A DNA stretch of 13,982 nt from JBCBCP01 sp039178165 (lineage in GTDB: Bacteria > Pseudomonadota > Alphaproteobacteria > Rhodobacterales > Rhodobacteraceae). Location: assembly GCA_039178165.1 (NCBI GenBank), contig JBCDFL010000080.1:1-13982 (forward strand). The letters are read 5' to 3'. The notes beneath the pieces were generated by a model. That model was given only the letters and a program-made list of their open reading frames with translations. It ran no database searches and had not been told where the DNA came from. Positions 1-6,620 of this stretch are shown here, in pieces. How positions within the stretch are numbered: the stretch's first letter is position 1; each line of letters opens with the position of its first letter. A program made the translations under genes and the position numbers.

Positions 1-833
1 GAGCAATCCTTGGCCGGCAGCCCCTTCGCCGCATAGGTGCCGATCAGATCCGCGCGGTGTGGGCCGATCAGCGTCCGCCCGGCGGCAATGTCGCGCGCCT
101 GGCTGTCCTCAAGCGCCGTGCGCAGGGCGTCCGGGTCGCTAGGGTCGTCGCAGGCGGGCTGAGGGTGGGTCAGCACGAGGTCGGCGGCGGGAAAGTCGGT
201 CTGCGCGCCCGCTTGCGCCGCCTCGATATCCGCCAATGCGGCCAGGCGGTTGCGGTGCATGGCCGCCCCCGCCTCCGCCATCTGGGTGTTGAGCACGCGG
301 TACCAGGCCGGGTCGCGGACCATGTCCTTTAGCAGGCGATTCCGCTCGCGCATGGCCTTTTCGTAGTCGAGGGTCAGTTGCGCGTGCCCCGGCTCGAAGC
401 TGAGCGTCATCCGGTCAAGGAACCGGCGGCGCCCCTCCGCCCCTTCGATCCAGAGCCGATCCATCGACGGGATCAGCCACAGGACCCGGCAAATCCGCCC
501 TAAAGCGGTTTGCACCGCCGTCTTGTCGTCGATCCGCACGGTGCGCGCAGCGCCGTTTTCGGAGGATGTGCTCACCTCGTGCAGCTGGCCCAGCGAGGAC
601 AGTACCGCACCGATCTTCCAGCCGACCGGGTCGGGCCGCTGCGCCATATCATCTGCACTCGCCCGGCGCAGGCCGCGCCCGGGGGAGAGGAGCGACACCG
701 CCTCGATCAGCGAGGTCTTGCCCGCCCCGTTTGGCCCGTAAATCGCCACGGGCCGCGCGTCGACGGACAGCCGCGCCCGCGCGTGGCTGCGAAACCGCGC
801 GAGGGTCAGGTCGGTGAGGTGCAGGGTGCTCAT
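1..833 (-). CDS. recF: DNA replication and repair protein RecF, C-terminus cut by window edge
   Basis: RecF is an SMC/ABC-type ATPase that binds gapped DNA and helps load RecA with RecO and RecR. The visible 277 residues begin MSTLHLTDLTLARFRSH. A Walker A motif GPNGAGKT lies at residues 33-40, and the RecF-typical GPHRADL motif lies near residues 260-266. The family is usually 360-380 residues, so about 90-100 residues, including the ABC signature and Walker B, lie beyond the left edge. The ATG at 833 has no clear Shine-Dalgarno. An 8-bp hairpin stands 2 bases upstream of it. The gene follows dnaN by 51 bp on the same strand, the standard dnaN-recF order. Identification is from the motifs, the N-terminal family pattern and the neighbourhood. 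Confidence 0.96.
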   Translation of the reverse strand, partial: MSTLHLTDLTLARFRSHARARLSVDARPVAIYGPNGAGKTSLIEAVSLLSPGRGLRRASADDMAQRPDPVGWKIGAVLSSLGQLHEVSTSSENGAARTVRIDDKTAVQTALGRICRVLWLIPSMDRLWIEGAEGRRRFLDRMTLSFEPGHAQLTLDYEKAMRERNRLLKDMVRDPAWYRVLNTQMAEAGAAMHRNRLAALADIEAAQAGAQTDFPAADLVLTHPQPACDDPSDPDALRTALEDSQARDIAAGRTLIGPHRADLIGTYAAKGLPAKDC

Positions 834-835
834 GA

Positions 836-856
836 CGTTTTCTGGCTCAGAAAACG
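836..856 (-). promoter_or_regulatory. Hairpin immediately upstream of the recF start codon
   Basis: A perfect 8-bp inverted repeat, CGTTTTCT (836-843) and AGAAAACG (849-856), flanks a 5-base loop in the dnaN-recF gap. On the recF transcript it ends 2 bases before the AUG, where the ribosome would need to bind. There is no T-run after it, so it is not a normal intrinsic terminator. It may reduce RecF translation; that role is inference. Confidence 0.5.
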
Positions 857-884
857 GGCGGGGGGTGGGGCGCTATTCGCGTCC

Positions 885-1991
885 TCACACCCGCATCGGC
901 ATAACAACGTAGACGGCGCTTTCGTCCGTGCCCTCACGCATCAGCGTCGGATCGCCGGAGGAGTTGAACATAAACACCGCATTCTCGCGGTCCACCTGGC
1001 TGGCGATTTCCAGGAGGTACTTGGCGTTAAATCCGATCTCCAGCCGTTCATCCCCGTAGGCCACGGCCAACTCCTCCTCCGCCGCGCCGCTGTCGGGGGC
1101 GTTGACGCTCAGGACCAAGCGGTCCTCGTCCAGCGCCAGTTTCACGGCGCGGGATCGTTCGGAGGACACCGTTGCCACCCGGTCCACCGCCTTGGCGAAG
1201 TCGGAGGCGTCGACCTCCAGCTTGCGGGTGTTCCCGGTCGGGATCACGCGGGTGTAGTCGGGGAAGGTGCCGTCGATGACCTTTGAGGTCAGCGTGATGT
1301 TTTCGGCGGCAAAGCGGACTTTGGTTTCGGACACGGACACGGCGATCTTCGCCTCGTCATCGTCCAGCAGCTTGCGCAGCTCGCCCACGGTCTTGCGGGG
1401 CACGATCACGCCTGGCATCGTCTCGGCCCCCTGGGGCATGTCGCTGTCGATGCGCGCCAGGCGGTGCCCGTCGGTGGCCACGCAGCGCAGGGCGCTGTCG
1501 GCGATGTGCATGTAGACGCCGTTGAGGTAATACCGGGTCTCTTCGGTGCTGATCGCGAATTTGGACTTGTCGAACAGGCGGCGCAGTTTCGGCGCCTCCA
1601 CCGCGAAGTTGGCACTGTATTCGGACGAGGCCATGACCGGGAAGTCTTCCTTCGGCAGCGTCGCGAGGGAGAAGTTGGAACGCCCGGCTTCCACCGTCAG
1701 GCGGCCGGCGGCACTGTCCGCCGTCAGCGTCACCTGCGCGCCGTCGGGCAGCTTGCGCACGATCTCGTGCAGGACGGTTGCGGCGACGGTCGTGGCTCCC
1801 GCGCGTTCGACCATCGCGGGGGCCTTGTCGACCACCTCGATATCCAGATCGGTCGCGCGGAACGTGACGTTTGCACCCTCTGCCTCGATCAGCACGTTGG
1901 CCAGGATCGGGATCGTATTACGCCGCTCTACGACCGATTGCGCTTGGCTCACGGCCTTGAGCAGGTCGGCGCGTTCGATGCTGAGTTTCAT
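885..1991 (-). CDS. dnaN: DNA polymerase III beta subunit (sliding clamp)
   Basis: DnaN forms the ring-shaped homodimer that encircles DNA and tethers polymerase III and other partners. The 368-residue product begins MKLSIERADLLKAVSQAQSV and ends in VVMPMRV, the usual beta-clamp C-terminus that forms part of the partner-binding pocket. The internal YYLNGVYMH and ATDGHRLA segments are typical of the second clamp domain. The length matches the family (about 366-376). An in-frame start 60 bp upstream exists, but the family N-terminus begins at MKLSIER, so 1991 is chosen; a purine-rich CAGGGGA lies about 13 bases upstream. It lies between dnaA and recF on the same strand and is separated from dnaA by a strong terminator, so it probably has its own promoter. 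Confidence 0.97.
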   Translation of the reverse strand: MKLSIERADLLKAVSQAQSVVERRNTIPILANVLIEAEGANVTFRATDLDIEVVDKAPAMVERAGATTVAATVLHEIVRKLPDGAQVTLTADSAAGRLTVEAGRSNFSLATLPKEDFPVMASSEYSANFAVEAPKLRRLFDKSKFAISTEETRYYLNGVYMHIADSALRCVATDGHRLARIDSDMPQGAETMPGVIVPRKTVGELRKLLDDDEAKIAVSVSETKVRFAAENITLTSKVIDGTFPDYTRVIPTGNTRKLEVDASDFAKAVDRVATVSSERSRAVKLALDEDRLVLSVNAPDSGAAEEELAVAYGDERLEIGFNAKYLLEIASQVDRENAVFMFNSSGDPTLMREGTDESAVYVVMPMRV

Positions 1992-2065
1992 GGCGGCTGG
2001 TCCCCTGTCCGTCCCCGGGACGCGCACCCTAGCGTGCATGTCCCCATTCACAAGTCTTTTGTCGA

Positions 2066-2094
2066 TTTGTCGGACGCTTTGCAGGGCGGGTCAA
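2066..2094 (-). promoter_or_regulatory. Candidate promoter for dnaN
   Basis: On the minus strand a TTGACC -35 box (2089-2094) is followed after 17 bases by GACAAA (2066-2071), a weak -10 match. It lies downstream of the dnaA terminator and would give a 5' leader of roughly 65-70 bases before the dnaN ATG. The -35 match is good and the -10 poor, so this is a candidate only. Confidence 0.35.
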
Positions 2095-2106
2095 GCGGGC
2101 CTGCGG

Positions 2107-2136
2107 ACAAAGAAAAGGGCGCCGGCTGGGGCGCCC
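2107..2136 (-). terminator. Intrinsic terminator after dnaA
   Basis: A perfect 7-bp GC stem, GGGCGCC (2117-2123) with GGCGCCC (2130-2136), has a 6-base loop. On the minus strand it is followed directly by TTTTCTTTG. It begins 25 bases after the dnaA stop and has the classic form of a Rho-independent terminator for dnaA transcription. Confidence 0.85.
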
Positions 2137-2161
2137 AGATCACGTGCGGAAAGCGCTGGGT

Positions 2162-3490
2162 TCAGGCTTCCAGCGCGCGGCGCAGCAGCTCCAGATCTTC
2201 GGCGATCTGCCCGTCCTGCTGTTTCAGCTCCTCGATGCGGCGCACGCCGTGGATCACGGTGGTGTGGTCCCGGCCCCCGAAGCGGCGCCCAATCTCCGGC
2301 AAGGAGCGGGAGGTCATGTGTTTGCACAGATACATCGCCACTTGGCGGGGGCGGGCGTAGCTGCGCAGGCGTTTCGGGCCGATCATGTCACTGAGGCGGA
2401 TGTTGTAATGCTCCGACACTTTGCGCTGGATTTCCTCCACCGTGATCTTCCGTTCGGAGGCGCGCAGCACATCCGCCAGACAGTCCTGGGTCAGCGCCAT
2501 GTCAATCTCGCGCCCCACAAGGCTGGCGAAGGCAAAGAGGCGGGTCAAAGCACCTTCAAGCACACGCACGTTGTTGCTGATCCGGTGCGCAAGGAATTCG
2601 AGGACGCCGTCCTGAACGACCAAATCGGGGTAGTTGATGCGCTGCTGTTCGACCTTGGTCTGTAGGATGCCGAGGCGCAGCTCGTAGTCGGTGGGGTGCA
2701 GGTCCACGACGAGGCCCGATTGCAGGCGCGACTTGATCCGTTCTTCGAGGTCCTTGATCTCGCCCGGGGCGCGGTCGGCGCTGATGATGATCTGCTTGTT
2801 CTGCTCGATCAGGGCGTTGAACGTGTGGAAGAATTCTTCCTGCGTGCTGTCCTTGCCGGCGATGAACTGAACATCATCGACGATCAGCACGTCGACGGAC
2901 CGGAAGATGCTCTTGAAGTCCATCATCTTGCGGTCGCGCAACGCTTGGACAAAGCGGTACATGAATTGCTCGGCGCTAAGGTACAGGACGTTCAGATCGG
3001 GCCGCCGCTCCTGCAGCTCCCAGGCGATGGCGTGCATCAGGTGCGTTTTGCCCAGCCCCACCCCGCCATAGAGGAACAGCGGGTTGAACGTCACCGGGCC
3101 CCCTTCGGCCACGCGCTTGGCGGCGGCATGGGCCAGCTCGTTCGGTTTGCCGACGACGAAGCTGTCGAAGGTGAACCGCGCGTCCAGCGGCGCGGTCTCC
3201 AGCAGCGGTGCGGCCACCGGCTTGGGCCGCTCCGGCCGCGCGGCGCCGTTGGCCGCAACGGCGAAATTCAGGCGCGTGACGCTGTCATCCTCAGCCTTCA
3301 GTTCGTGCAGAATCAAATCTGCGAAGTTCTGGCTGACATGATTACCCAAAAATTTTGTGGGTGCATCGAAGGTCGCAATACCCCCTTTGAGGTCCCGAAA
3401 TGTGAGTGGCTCGATCCACGTGGTGTAATTGTTTTGCCCCACAGTCTTGAGCAGCCGTCCCTTCAGCTGGCCCCATTTATCCTGCGTCAT
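2162..3490 (-). CDS. dnaA: Chromosomal replication initiator protein DnaA
   Basis: DnaA is the AAA+ ATPase that binds DnaA boxes at oriC, melts the origin and loads the helicase. With the ATG at 3490 the product is 442 residues and starts MTQDKWGQLKGRL. Domain I covers roughly residues 1-80 and is followed by a short Ala/Pro-rich linker. Walker A GGVGLGKT is at residues 142-149 and Walker B VLIVDD at about 201-206. The domain IV DNA-binding signature GGRDHTTV is near 405-412. Another ATG at 3499 gives MTRMTQDK; it has AGGA only 3 bases away, while 3490 has the same AGGA 12 bases away, so the start is uncertain by 3 residues. A GTG at 3523 is less likely. The upstream region is long, and the gene has its own terminator. 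Confidence 0.97.
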   Translation of the reverse strand: MTQDKWGQLKGRLLKTVGQNNYTTWIEPLTFRDLKGGIATFDAPTKFLGNHVSQNFADLILHELKAEDDSVTRLNFAVAANGAARPERPKPVAAPLLETAPLDARFTFDSFVVGKPNELAHAAAKRVAEGGPVTFNPLFLYGGVGLGKTHLMHAIAWELQERRPDLNVLYLSAEQFMYRFVQALRDRKMMDFKSIFRSVDVLIVDDVQFIAGKDSTQEEFFHTFNALIEQNKQIIISADRAPGEIKDLEERIKSRLQSGLVVDLHPTDYELRLGILQTKVEQQRINYPDLVVQDGVLEFLAHRISNNVRVLEGALTRLFAFASLVGREIDMALTQDCLADVLRASERKITVEEIQRKVSEHYNIRLSDMIGPKRLRSYARPRQVAMYLCKHMTSRSLPEIGRRFGGRDHTTVIHGVRRIEELKQQDGQIAEDLELLRRALEA

Positions 3491-3923
3491 TCTTGTCATC
3501 CGTCCTATCTGCCCCTGCCGCACAAGCCCCGCCCTGACCGCGCCGCGATAGTCTTGTCCCGAGCAAACTCTTCCCGTCCCGGTCTGGCGACAGACCGAGC
3601 GAATCCTCTCGGACGATAATGATGAGGCACCCCACAGCAGGCCGAGTGGCAGCCGCGCTACGTGCCGTCTTGAACGTTTATTGACAGTCTGACACCGGTC
3701 TCCCAGCAGATCAGTCCCTCCGGTTTACCCAGAGAGCCAGCGACTCACATTCCCCGATTTGGCCCGGGTGTTGTGCGCCTCAACCTGTCCCCCCAACGTG
3801 CGACTCGCGCCGCTTGGGTTTGGTAGCAATTGTCCCCGGCGCGCTTCAACATGCCTTTGATCTTGACTCGCATATTGCCCAGCGATTCTCCGCGCAGGCC
3901 TTATTTTTATAGCTCAAATGAAA
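3491..3923. other. Gene-free leader and control region upstream of dnaA
   Basis: This stretch separates the rpsT terminator from dnaA and contains no convincing coding sequence on either strand. It holds five GANTC sites: 3601-3605, 3742-3746, 3802-3806, 3865-3869 and 3884-3888. It also has a short hairpin at 3580-3597 and an AT-rich patch near 3900-3920. I searched by eye for TTATNCACA-type DnaA boxes on both strands and found none, so it is not called an origin. No promoter with good -35 and -10 boxes stood out. The dnaA promoter must lie somewhere here, because the terminator at 3924-3947 should block readthrough from rpsT. Confidence 0.6.
3580..3597. other. GNRA-loop hairpin in the dnaA leader
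   Basis: CGGTCTG (3580-3586) and CAGACCG (3591-3597) form a perfect 7-bp stem around a GCGA loop on the plus strand (UCGC in the dnaA transcript). There is no T-run beside it, so it is not a terminator. It would sit about 80-90 bases upstream of the dnaA start, within any dnaA leader RNA that begins further upstream. Confidence 0.45.
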
Positions 3924-3947
3924 ACGGCGCCCGAAGCGGGGCGCCGT
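3920..3947 (-). terminator. Intrinsic terminator after rpsT
   Basis: A perfect 9-bp stem, ACGGCGCCC (3924-3932) and GGGCGCCGT (3939-3947), has a 6-base loop. On the minus strand it is followed by TTTTCATTT. It lies about 25 bases beyond the rpsT stop codon and should end the rpsT transcript. Confidence 0.85.
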
Positions 3948-3972
3948 CACAAAAAGTGTAAGAAACGGTGGC

Positions 3973-4236
3973 TTACGCCAAGTTCTTGATGCGCGCGCTC
4001 AAGCGGCTCATCTTCCGGGCGGCGGTGTTTTTATGATACACCCCTTTGGTCACGCCGCGCATCAGCTCGGGCTGAGCCGATTTAAGCGCCGTGTCCGCAG
4101 CGGATTTATCCCCAGAAGCGATCGCCTCTTCGACTTTGCGCAGGTAGGTGCGAATCCGGCTGCGGCGCGCCTTGTTCACGGCGAAGCGTTTTTCGTTCTG
4201 ACGGGCCCGCTTCTTGGCCTGAGGCGAATTTGCCAT
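3973..4236 (-). CDS. rpsT: 30S ribosomal protein S20 (bS20)
   Basis: bS20 is a primary 16S rRNA-binding protein of the small subunit. The 87-residue product begins MANSPQAKKRARQNEKR, the family hallmark, and is very rich in Lys and Arg. The segment VTKGVYHKNTAARKMSRL near the C-terminus is also typical. Length is exactly as expected. The ATG at 4236 is chosen over an in-frame start 15 bases upstream because homologues begin MANSPQA. A good sigma70-type promoter lies about 55 bases upstream and a strong terminator downstream, so it is probably monocistronic. rpsT next to dnaA is a common alphaproteobacterial arrangement. Confidence 0.98.
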   Translation of the reverse strand: MANSPQAKKRARQNEKRFAVNKARRSRIRTYLRKVEEAIASGDKSAADTALKSAQPELMRGVTKGVYHKNTAARKMSRLSARIKNLA

Positions 4237-4292
4237 GTTATCTCGTCCCAATGTTTGGTGCGGTAGTAAGCTCAGCGGATGCTGAAGCCGCG

Positions 4293-4321
4293 TCTTTAGG
4301 CGGGGCGCCGGACCGAGTCAA
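4293..4321 (-). promoter_or_regulatory. Promoter for rpsT
   Basis: On the minus strand TTGACT (4316-4321) and TAAAGA (4293-4298) are separated by exactly 17 bases. This is a good sigma70-like match and predicts a start near 4286 with a leader of about 50 bases. A GAGTC (GANTC) site at 4315-4319 overlaps the -35 box. Confidence 0.7.
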
Positions 4322-4370
4322 CGGGTCCCAATGAGCGGCCCCGCAGTCCTTCAATGACACCTCTGTCCGC

Positions 4371-4631
4371 GTGCTTTACAAATGCAGAACGCCGACCGTG
4401 TTTCGTGAAAATGGCTTTCGCTTCTTTTTCTATTCCAACGAAGGAGATCCGCGGGAGCCTGTCCACGTCCACGTAATGAAAGGGGGCGCAGAGGCGAAGC
4501 TCTGGGTGCGCCCGGTCGCCATCGCTCGGTCGTCTGGGTTTGATGCAAGGACATTGGGCATTCTACGTGATATAGTGACACGCAATCAGGCGAAGATAGA
4601 GGCCGCTTGGCATGAGCATTTCAGCGACTGA
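4371..4631 (+). CDS. DUF4160 family small protein, first gene of a two-gene module
   Basis: The 86-residue protein contains the DUF4160 pattern: TPTVFRENGFRFFFYSNEG at residues 7-25, then REPVHVHV with His32 and His34, then EAKLWV near 41-46. The function of the family is not established. The start is the GTG at 4371; the only nearby ATGs (4354, 4382) are out of frame, and no clear ribosome-binding site is visible. Family members usually begin close to the PTV segment, so little can be missing. The 3' end overlaps the DUF2442 gene by 20 bases, pointing to translational coupling. The 5' half is locally richer in A and T than the flanking housekeeping genes. Families of this kind are often found as DUF4160/DUF2442 neighbours; a toxin-antitoxin-like role is conceivable but not shown. 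Confidence 0.85.
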   Translation: MLYKCRTPTVFRENGFRFFFYSNEGDPREPVHVHVMKGGAEAKLWVRPVAIARSSGFDARTLGILRDIVTRNQAKIEAAWHEHFSD

Positions 4632-4842
4632 GGTCCGTTTTGACGCGGACACGATGTGGGTCCACCTGTCGGATGGTCGCTTGCTCGGCACGCCCCTCGC
4701 CTGGTTTCCGCGCCTGAGCGAAGCGAGCGCCGAAGCGCGCAACGCGGTTGAGATCAGCCCATTCGGCCTACACTGGCCGCAGCTTGATGAAGATTTGTCT
4801 GTGCCAGCATTGCTGCGGGTTGACGCGTCCGACGCGGCCTAG
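4612..4842 (+). CDS. DUF2442 family small protein, second gene of the module
   Basis: The 76-residue product begins MSISATEVRFDADTMWVHL. It matches the DUF2442 pattern: a strand with LSDGRLLGTPL at about 19-29, WFPRLSEAS, then the characteristic HWPQLDEDLSVPALL near 54-68. The function is unknown; the family is small and often paired with DUF4160. The ATG at 4612 lies inside the end of the DUF4160 gene in a different frame, so expression is probably coupled. The stop codon lies 3 bases from the stop of the convergent enoyl-CoA hydratase gene, with no terminator visible between them. Confidence 0.87.
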   Translation: MSISATEVRFDADTMWVHLSDGRLLGTPLAWFPRLSEASAEARNAVEISPFGLHWPQLDEDLSVPALLRVDASDAA

Positions 4843-4845
4843 CGG

Positions 4846-5622
4846 CTACTTATCCCGGAACTGCGCCTCGCGCTTTTCGACGAAGGCGCTCATGCCTTCC
4901 AGCTGATCTTCGGTTGCGAAGAGCGAATGGAACACGCGCCGCTCGAACAGCAGACCCTCGCGCAGCGGCGTCTCGTAAGCGCGGTTGACCGATTCCTTGA
5001 TCGCCATCACCGTCACCATCGACTTCTCCGCGATCTTGGTGGCCGCGCCCATTGCCTCTTCGACCAGTTTCTTGGCCGGCACGATCCGGCTCACGAGGCC
5101 CGCACGCTCCGCCTCTTCGGCGTCCATGAAGCGGCCCGTCAGGTTCATGTCCATGGCCTTGGACTTTCCGACGAAACGGGTCAGGCGCTGCGTGCCGCCG
5201 ATCCCGGCCATGGTGCCCAGGTTCACCTCGGGCTGGCCGAACTTGGCCGTCTCCGACGCGATGATGAAGTCGCACATCATCGCCAGCTCGCACCCGCCGC
5301 CCAGCGCGTAGCCCGATACGGCGGCGATGATCGGCTTGCGCACGCGCAGGATCGCGTCCGTCTCGGCGGTGAAGAGGTCGCCGGCGAACGCCTCGACGAA
5401 TCCCATATCCTTCATCATCGCGATGTCGGCGCCGGCGGCGAAGGCTTTGTCCGATCCGGTCAGAACGATGCAGCGCACCTTTTCATCCGCCTGCGCGGCG
5501 GTGAGCGCATCGCTCAATTCGGTCAAAAGCTGGTCGTTCAGCGCGTTCATCGCGTCGGGGCGGTTCAGGGTCACCTTGGCGATGTGGTCCCGGGTCTCGA
5601 CGATGATCGTCTCGTAAGCCAT
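4846..5622 (-). CDS. Enoyl-CoA hydratase (crotonase family)
   Basis: It is predicted to hydrate trans-2-enoyl-CoA to 3-hydroxyacyl-CoA in fatty-acid or short-chain acyl-CoA catabolism. The 258-residue protein closely follows canonical crotonase: AAGADI at residues 62-67, GYALGGGCELAMMCD at 104-118, and FGQPEV at 128-133. Glu112 and Glu132 match the two catalytic glutamates of the hydratase (Glu144 and Glu164 in rat). Gly109 lies in the oxyanion-hole loop. Having both glutamates favours a true hydratase over an isomerase or decarboxylase homologue. The ATG at 5622 has AAGG 8 bases upstream. It follows mutM in the same direction with a 61-bp gap. The exact substrate cannot be told, so no symbol is given. 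Confidence 0.93.
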   Translation of the reverse strand: MAYETIIVETRDHIAKVTLNRPDAMNALNDQLLTELSDALTAAQADEKVRCIVLTGSDKAFAAGADIAMMKDMGFVEAFAGDLFTAETDAILRVRKPIIAAVSGYALGGGCELAMMCDFIIASETAKFGQPEVNLGTMAGIGGTQRLTRFVGKSKAMDMNLTGRFMDAEEAERAGLVSRIVPAKKLVEEAMGAATKIAEKSMVTVMAIKESVNRAYETPLREGLLFERRVFHSLFATEDQLEGMSAFVEKREAQFRDK

Positions 5623-5651
5623 GAAGGGCGCCTTGATCTGTTGCGTTAGCC

Positions 5652-5668
5652 CCCGTGCTTATCACGGG
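5652..5668. other. Small hairpin between mutM and the hydratase gene
   Basis: CCCGTG (5652-5657) and CACGGG (5663-5668) form a 6-bp stem with a 5-base loop. No T-run follows on either strand. It could be a weak or Rho-assisted stop after mutM, or simply structure in the transcript. Confidence 0.3.
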
Positions 5669-5683
5669 CGTGTGCTCTCGCAA

Positions 5684-6535
5684 CTATCTTTGACATGTCC
5701 GGCAGTAGAAGGACGAGCGGCCCGATTGCACGACCCGGCCCACCGTGCCGCCGCAGCCGGGCCGCGTGCAGGGCCCGCCCTCGCGGCCGTAGACGTCGAA
5801 GGAATGCTGGAAATATCCAAGCTCCCCATCGGCTTGGCGGAAATCACGCAACGACGATCCGCCCGCCGCGATGGCCTCGATCAGCACTTCGCGGATGATC
5901 GGGACCAGAGAGGCGACGCGTGCCGCCGAAATGCGCCCCGCCTTGCGTTTGGGCGAAATCCCGGCGCGAAACAGCGCCTCGCAGACATAGATATTGCCCA
6001 GCCCCGCCACGATCCCCTGGTCCAGAAGCGCCGCTTTAACGGGCGTGTTCTTGCCCCGGAACGCCTCGACCAGATGCGCTTCGTTGAAGGCGTTGCCCAG
6101 CGGCTCGGGACCCAGCACGGCGATCAGCTTGTGCTGGTCCTGGGCGTCCGTCGACATCAGGTCCATCGCGCCGAAGCGGCGCGGATCGTTGAAGGTGATG
6201 CGCGCGCCGTTCTCCAGATGCAGGACGACGTGGTCGTGCTTCTCCGGCGCGGGGTGTTCGTGCACAAACTGCCCAAGCGGGTCGCCCGAAATCAGGATCC
6301 GGCCCGACATCCCAAGGTGAATCAGCACCGTTTCCCCGGTGTCTAGATCCCCCAAGATGTATTTTGACCGCCGCCGAAGCTGTACAATTTGCGCATTTTG
6401 CAGCCGCTCTGCCATGCGCGGCGGAAACGGCCAGCGCAGATCGGGCCGGCGCACTTCCGCCCTCACGATCCGCTGGCCTTCCATCACGGGCACGAGGCCG
6501 CGCCGGACGGTTTCCACTTCGGGCAGTTCGGGCAA
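5684..6535 (-). CDS. mutM: Formamidopyrimidine-DNA glycosylase (Fpg/MutM)
   Basis: MutM removes 8-oxoguanine and formamidopyrimidines from DNA and cleaves the abasic site. The TTG at 6535 is taken as start because it yields the obligatory N-terminus MPELPEVETVRRG, where Pro2 is the Schiff-base nucleophile and Glu3 is catalytic. AGGAG stands 7 bases upstream. This gives 283 residues. Lys58 lies in RRSKYIL. The segment LDQGIVAGLGNIYVCEALF is the helix-two-turn-helix. The C-terminal zinc finger has Cys256, Cys261, Cys278 and Cys281 with a C-X4-C first pair. It is divergent from ubiE, with only 85 bp between the starts, and precedes the hydratase gene. Confidence 0.97.
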   Translation of the reverse strand: MPELPEVETVRRGLVPVMEGQRIVRAEVRRPDLRWPFPPRMAERLQNAQIVQLRRRSKYILGDLDTGETVLIHLGMSGRILISGDPLGQFVHEHPAPEKHDHVVLHLENGARITFNDPRRFGAMDLMSTDAQDQHKLIAVLGPEPLGNAFNEAHLVEAFRGKNTPVKAALLDQGIVAGLGNIYVCEALFRAGISPKRKAGRISAARVASLVPIIREVLIEAIAAGGSSLRDFRQADGELGYFQHSFDVYGREGGPCTRPGCGGTVGRVVQSGRSSFYCRTCQR

Positions 6536-6542
6536 GGCAGCG

Positions 6543-6547
6543 CTCCT
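6543..6547 (-). promoter_or_regulatory. Ribosome-binding site that fixes the TTG start of mutM
   Basis: AGGAG on the minus strand lies exactly 7 bases before the TTG codon at 6533-6535. It confirms the non-ATG start that gives the essential Pro2-Glu3 N-terminus. Confidence 0.8.
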
Positions 6548-6564
6548 GCGGCAACGGGGCCGCG

Positions 6565-6592
6565 TTGTGTCTCGGGCCTCTGGCTCTATAAC
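6565..6592 (+). promoter_or_regulatory. Candidate promoter for ubiE
   Basis: TTGTGT (6565-6570) and TATAAC (6587-6592) are 16 bases apart, in the mutM-ubiE divergent gap. This predicts a start near 6599 and a leader of about 20 bases. The -10 box is good and the -35 moderate. Confidence 0.5.
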
Positions 6593-6620
6593 CAAGCACA
6601 GCGAAACGAAAGACCACCCC

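Noticed and set aside
855..873. G-run GGGCGGGGGGTGGGG as a G-quadruplex
   Set aside because: There are only three separated G-runs on one strand, so a stable three-tetrad structure with four runs is not clearly possible. It is better seen as a GC-rich spacer.
2052..2161. Extension of dnaN upstream to 2051
   Set aside because: The extra 20 residues are not family-like, and the canonical MKLSIER N-terminus starts at 1991.
510..3619. Several long plus-strand open frames opposite recF, dnaN and dnaA
   Set aside because: All are shadows of well-identified replication genes, rich in His, Arg and Gly, with no start signals or family patterns.
3681..3686. Plus-strand TTGACA as a promoter
   Set aside because: No -10 box follows at 16-18 bases and no plus-strand gene lies downstream before rpsT.
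3491..3972. Possible oriC in the rpsT-dnaA gap
   Set aside because: No TTATNCACA-like DnaA boxes were found on either strand, and only short AT-rich patches exist. A near match TTATCCCCA occurs inside rpsT, not in the gap.
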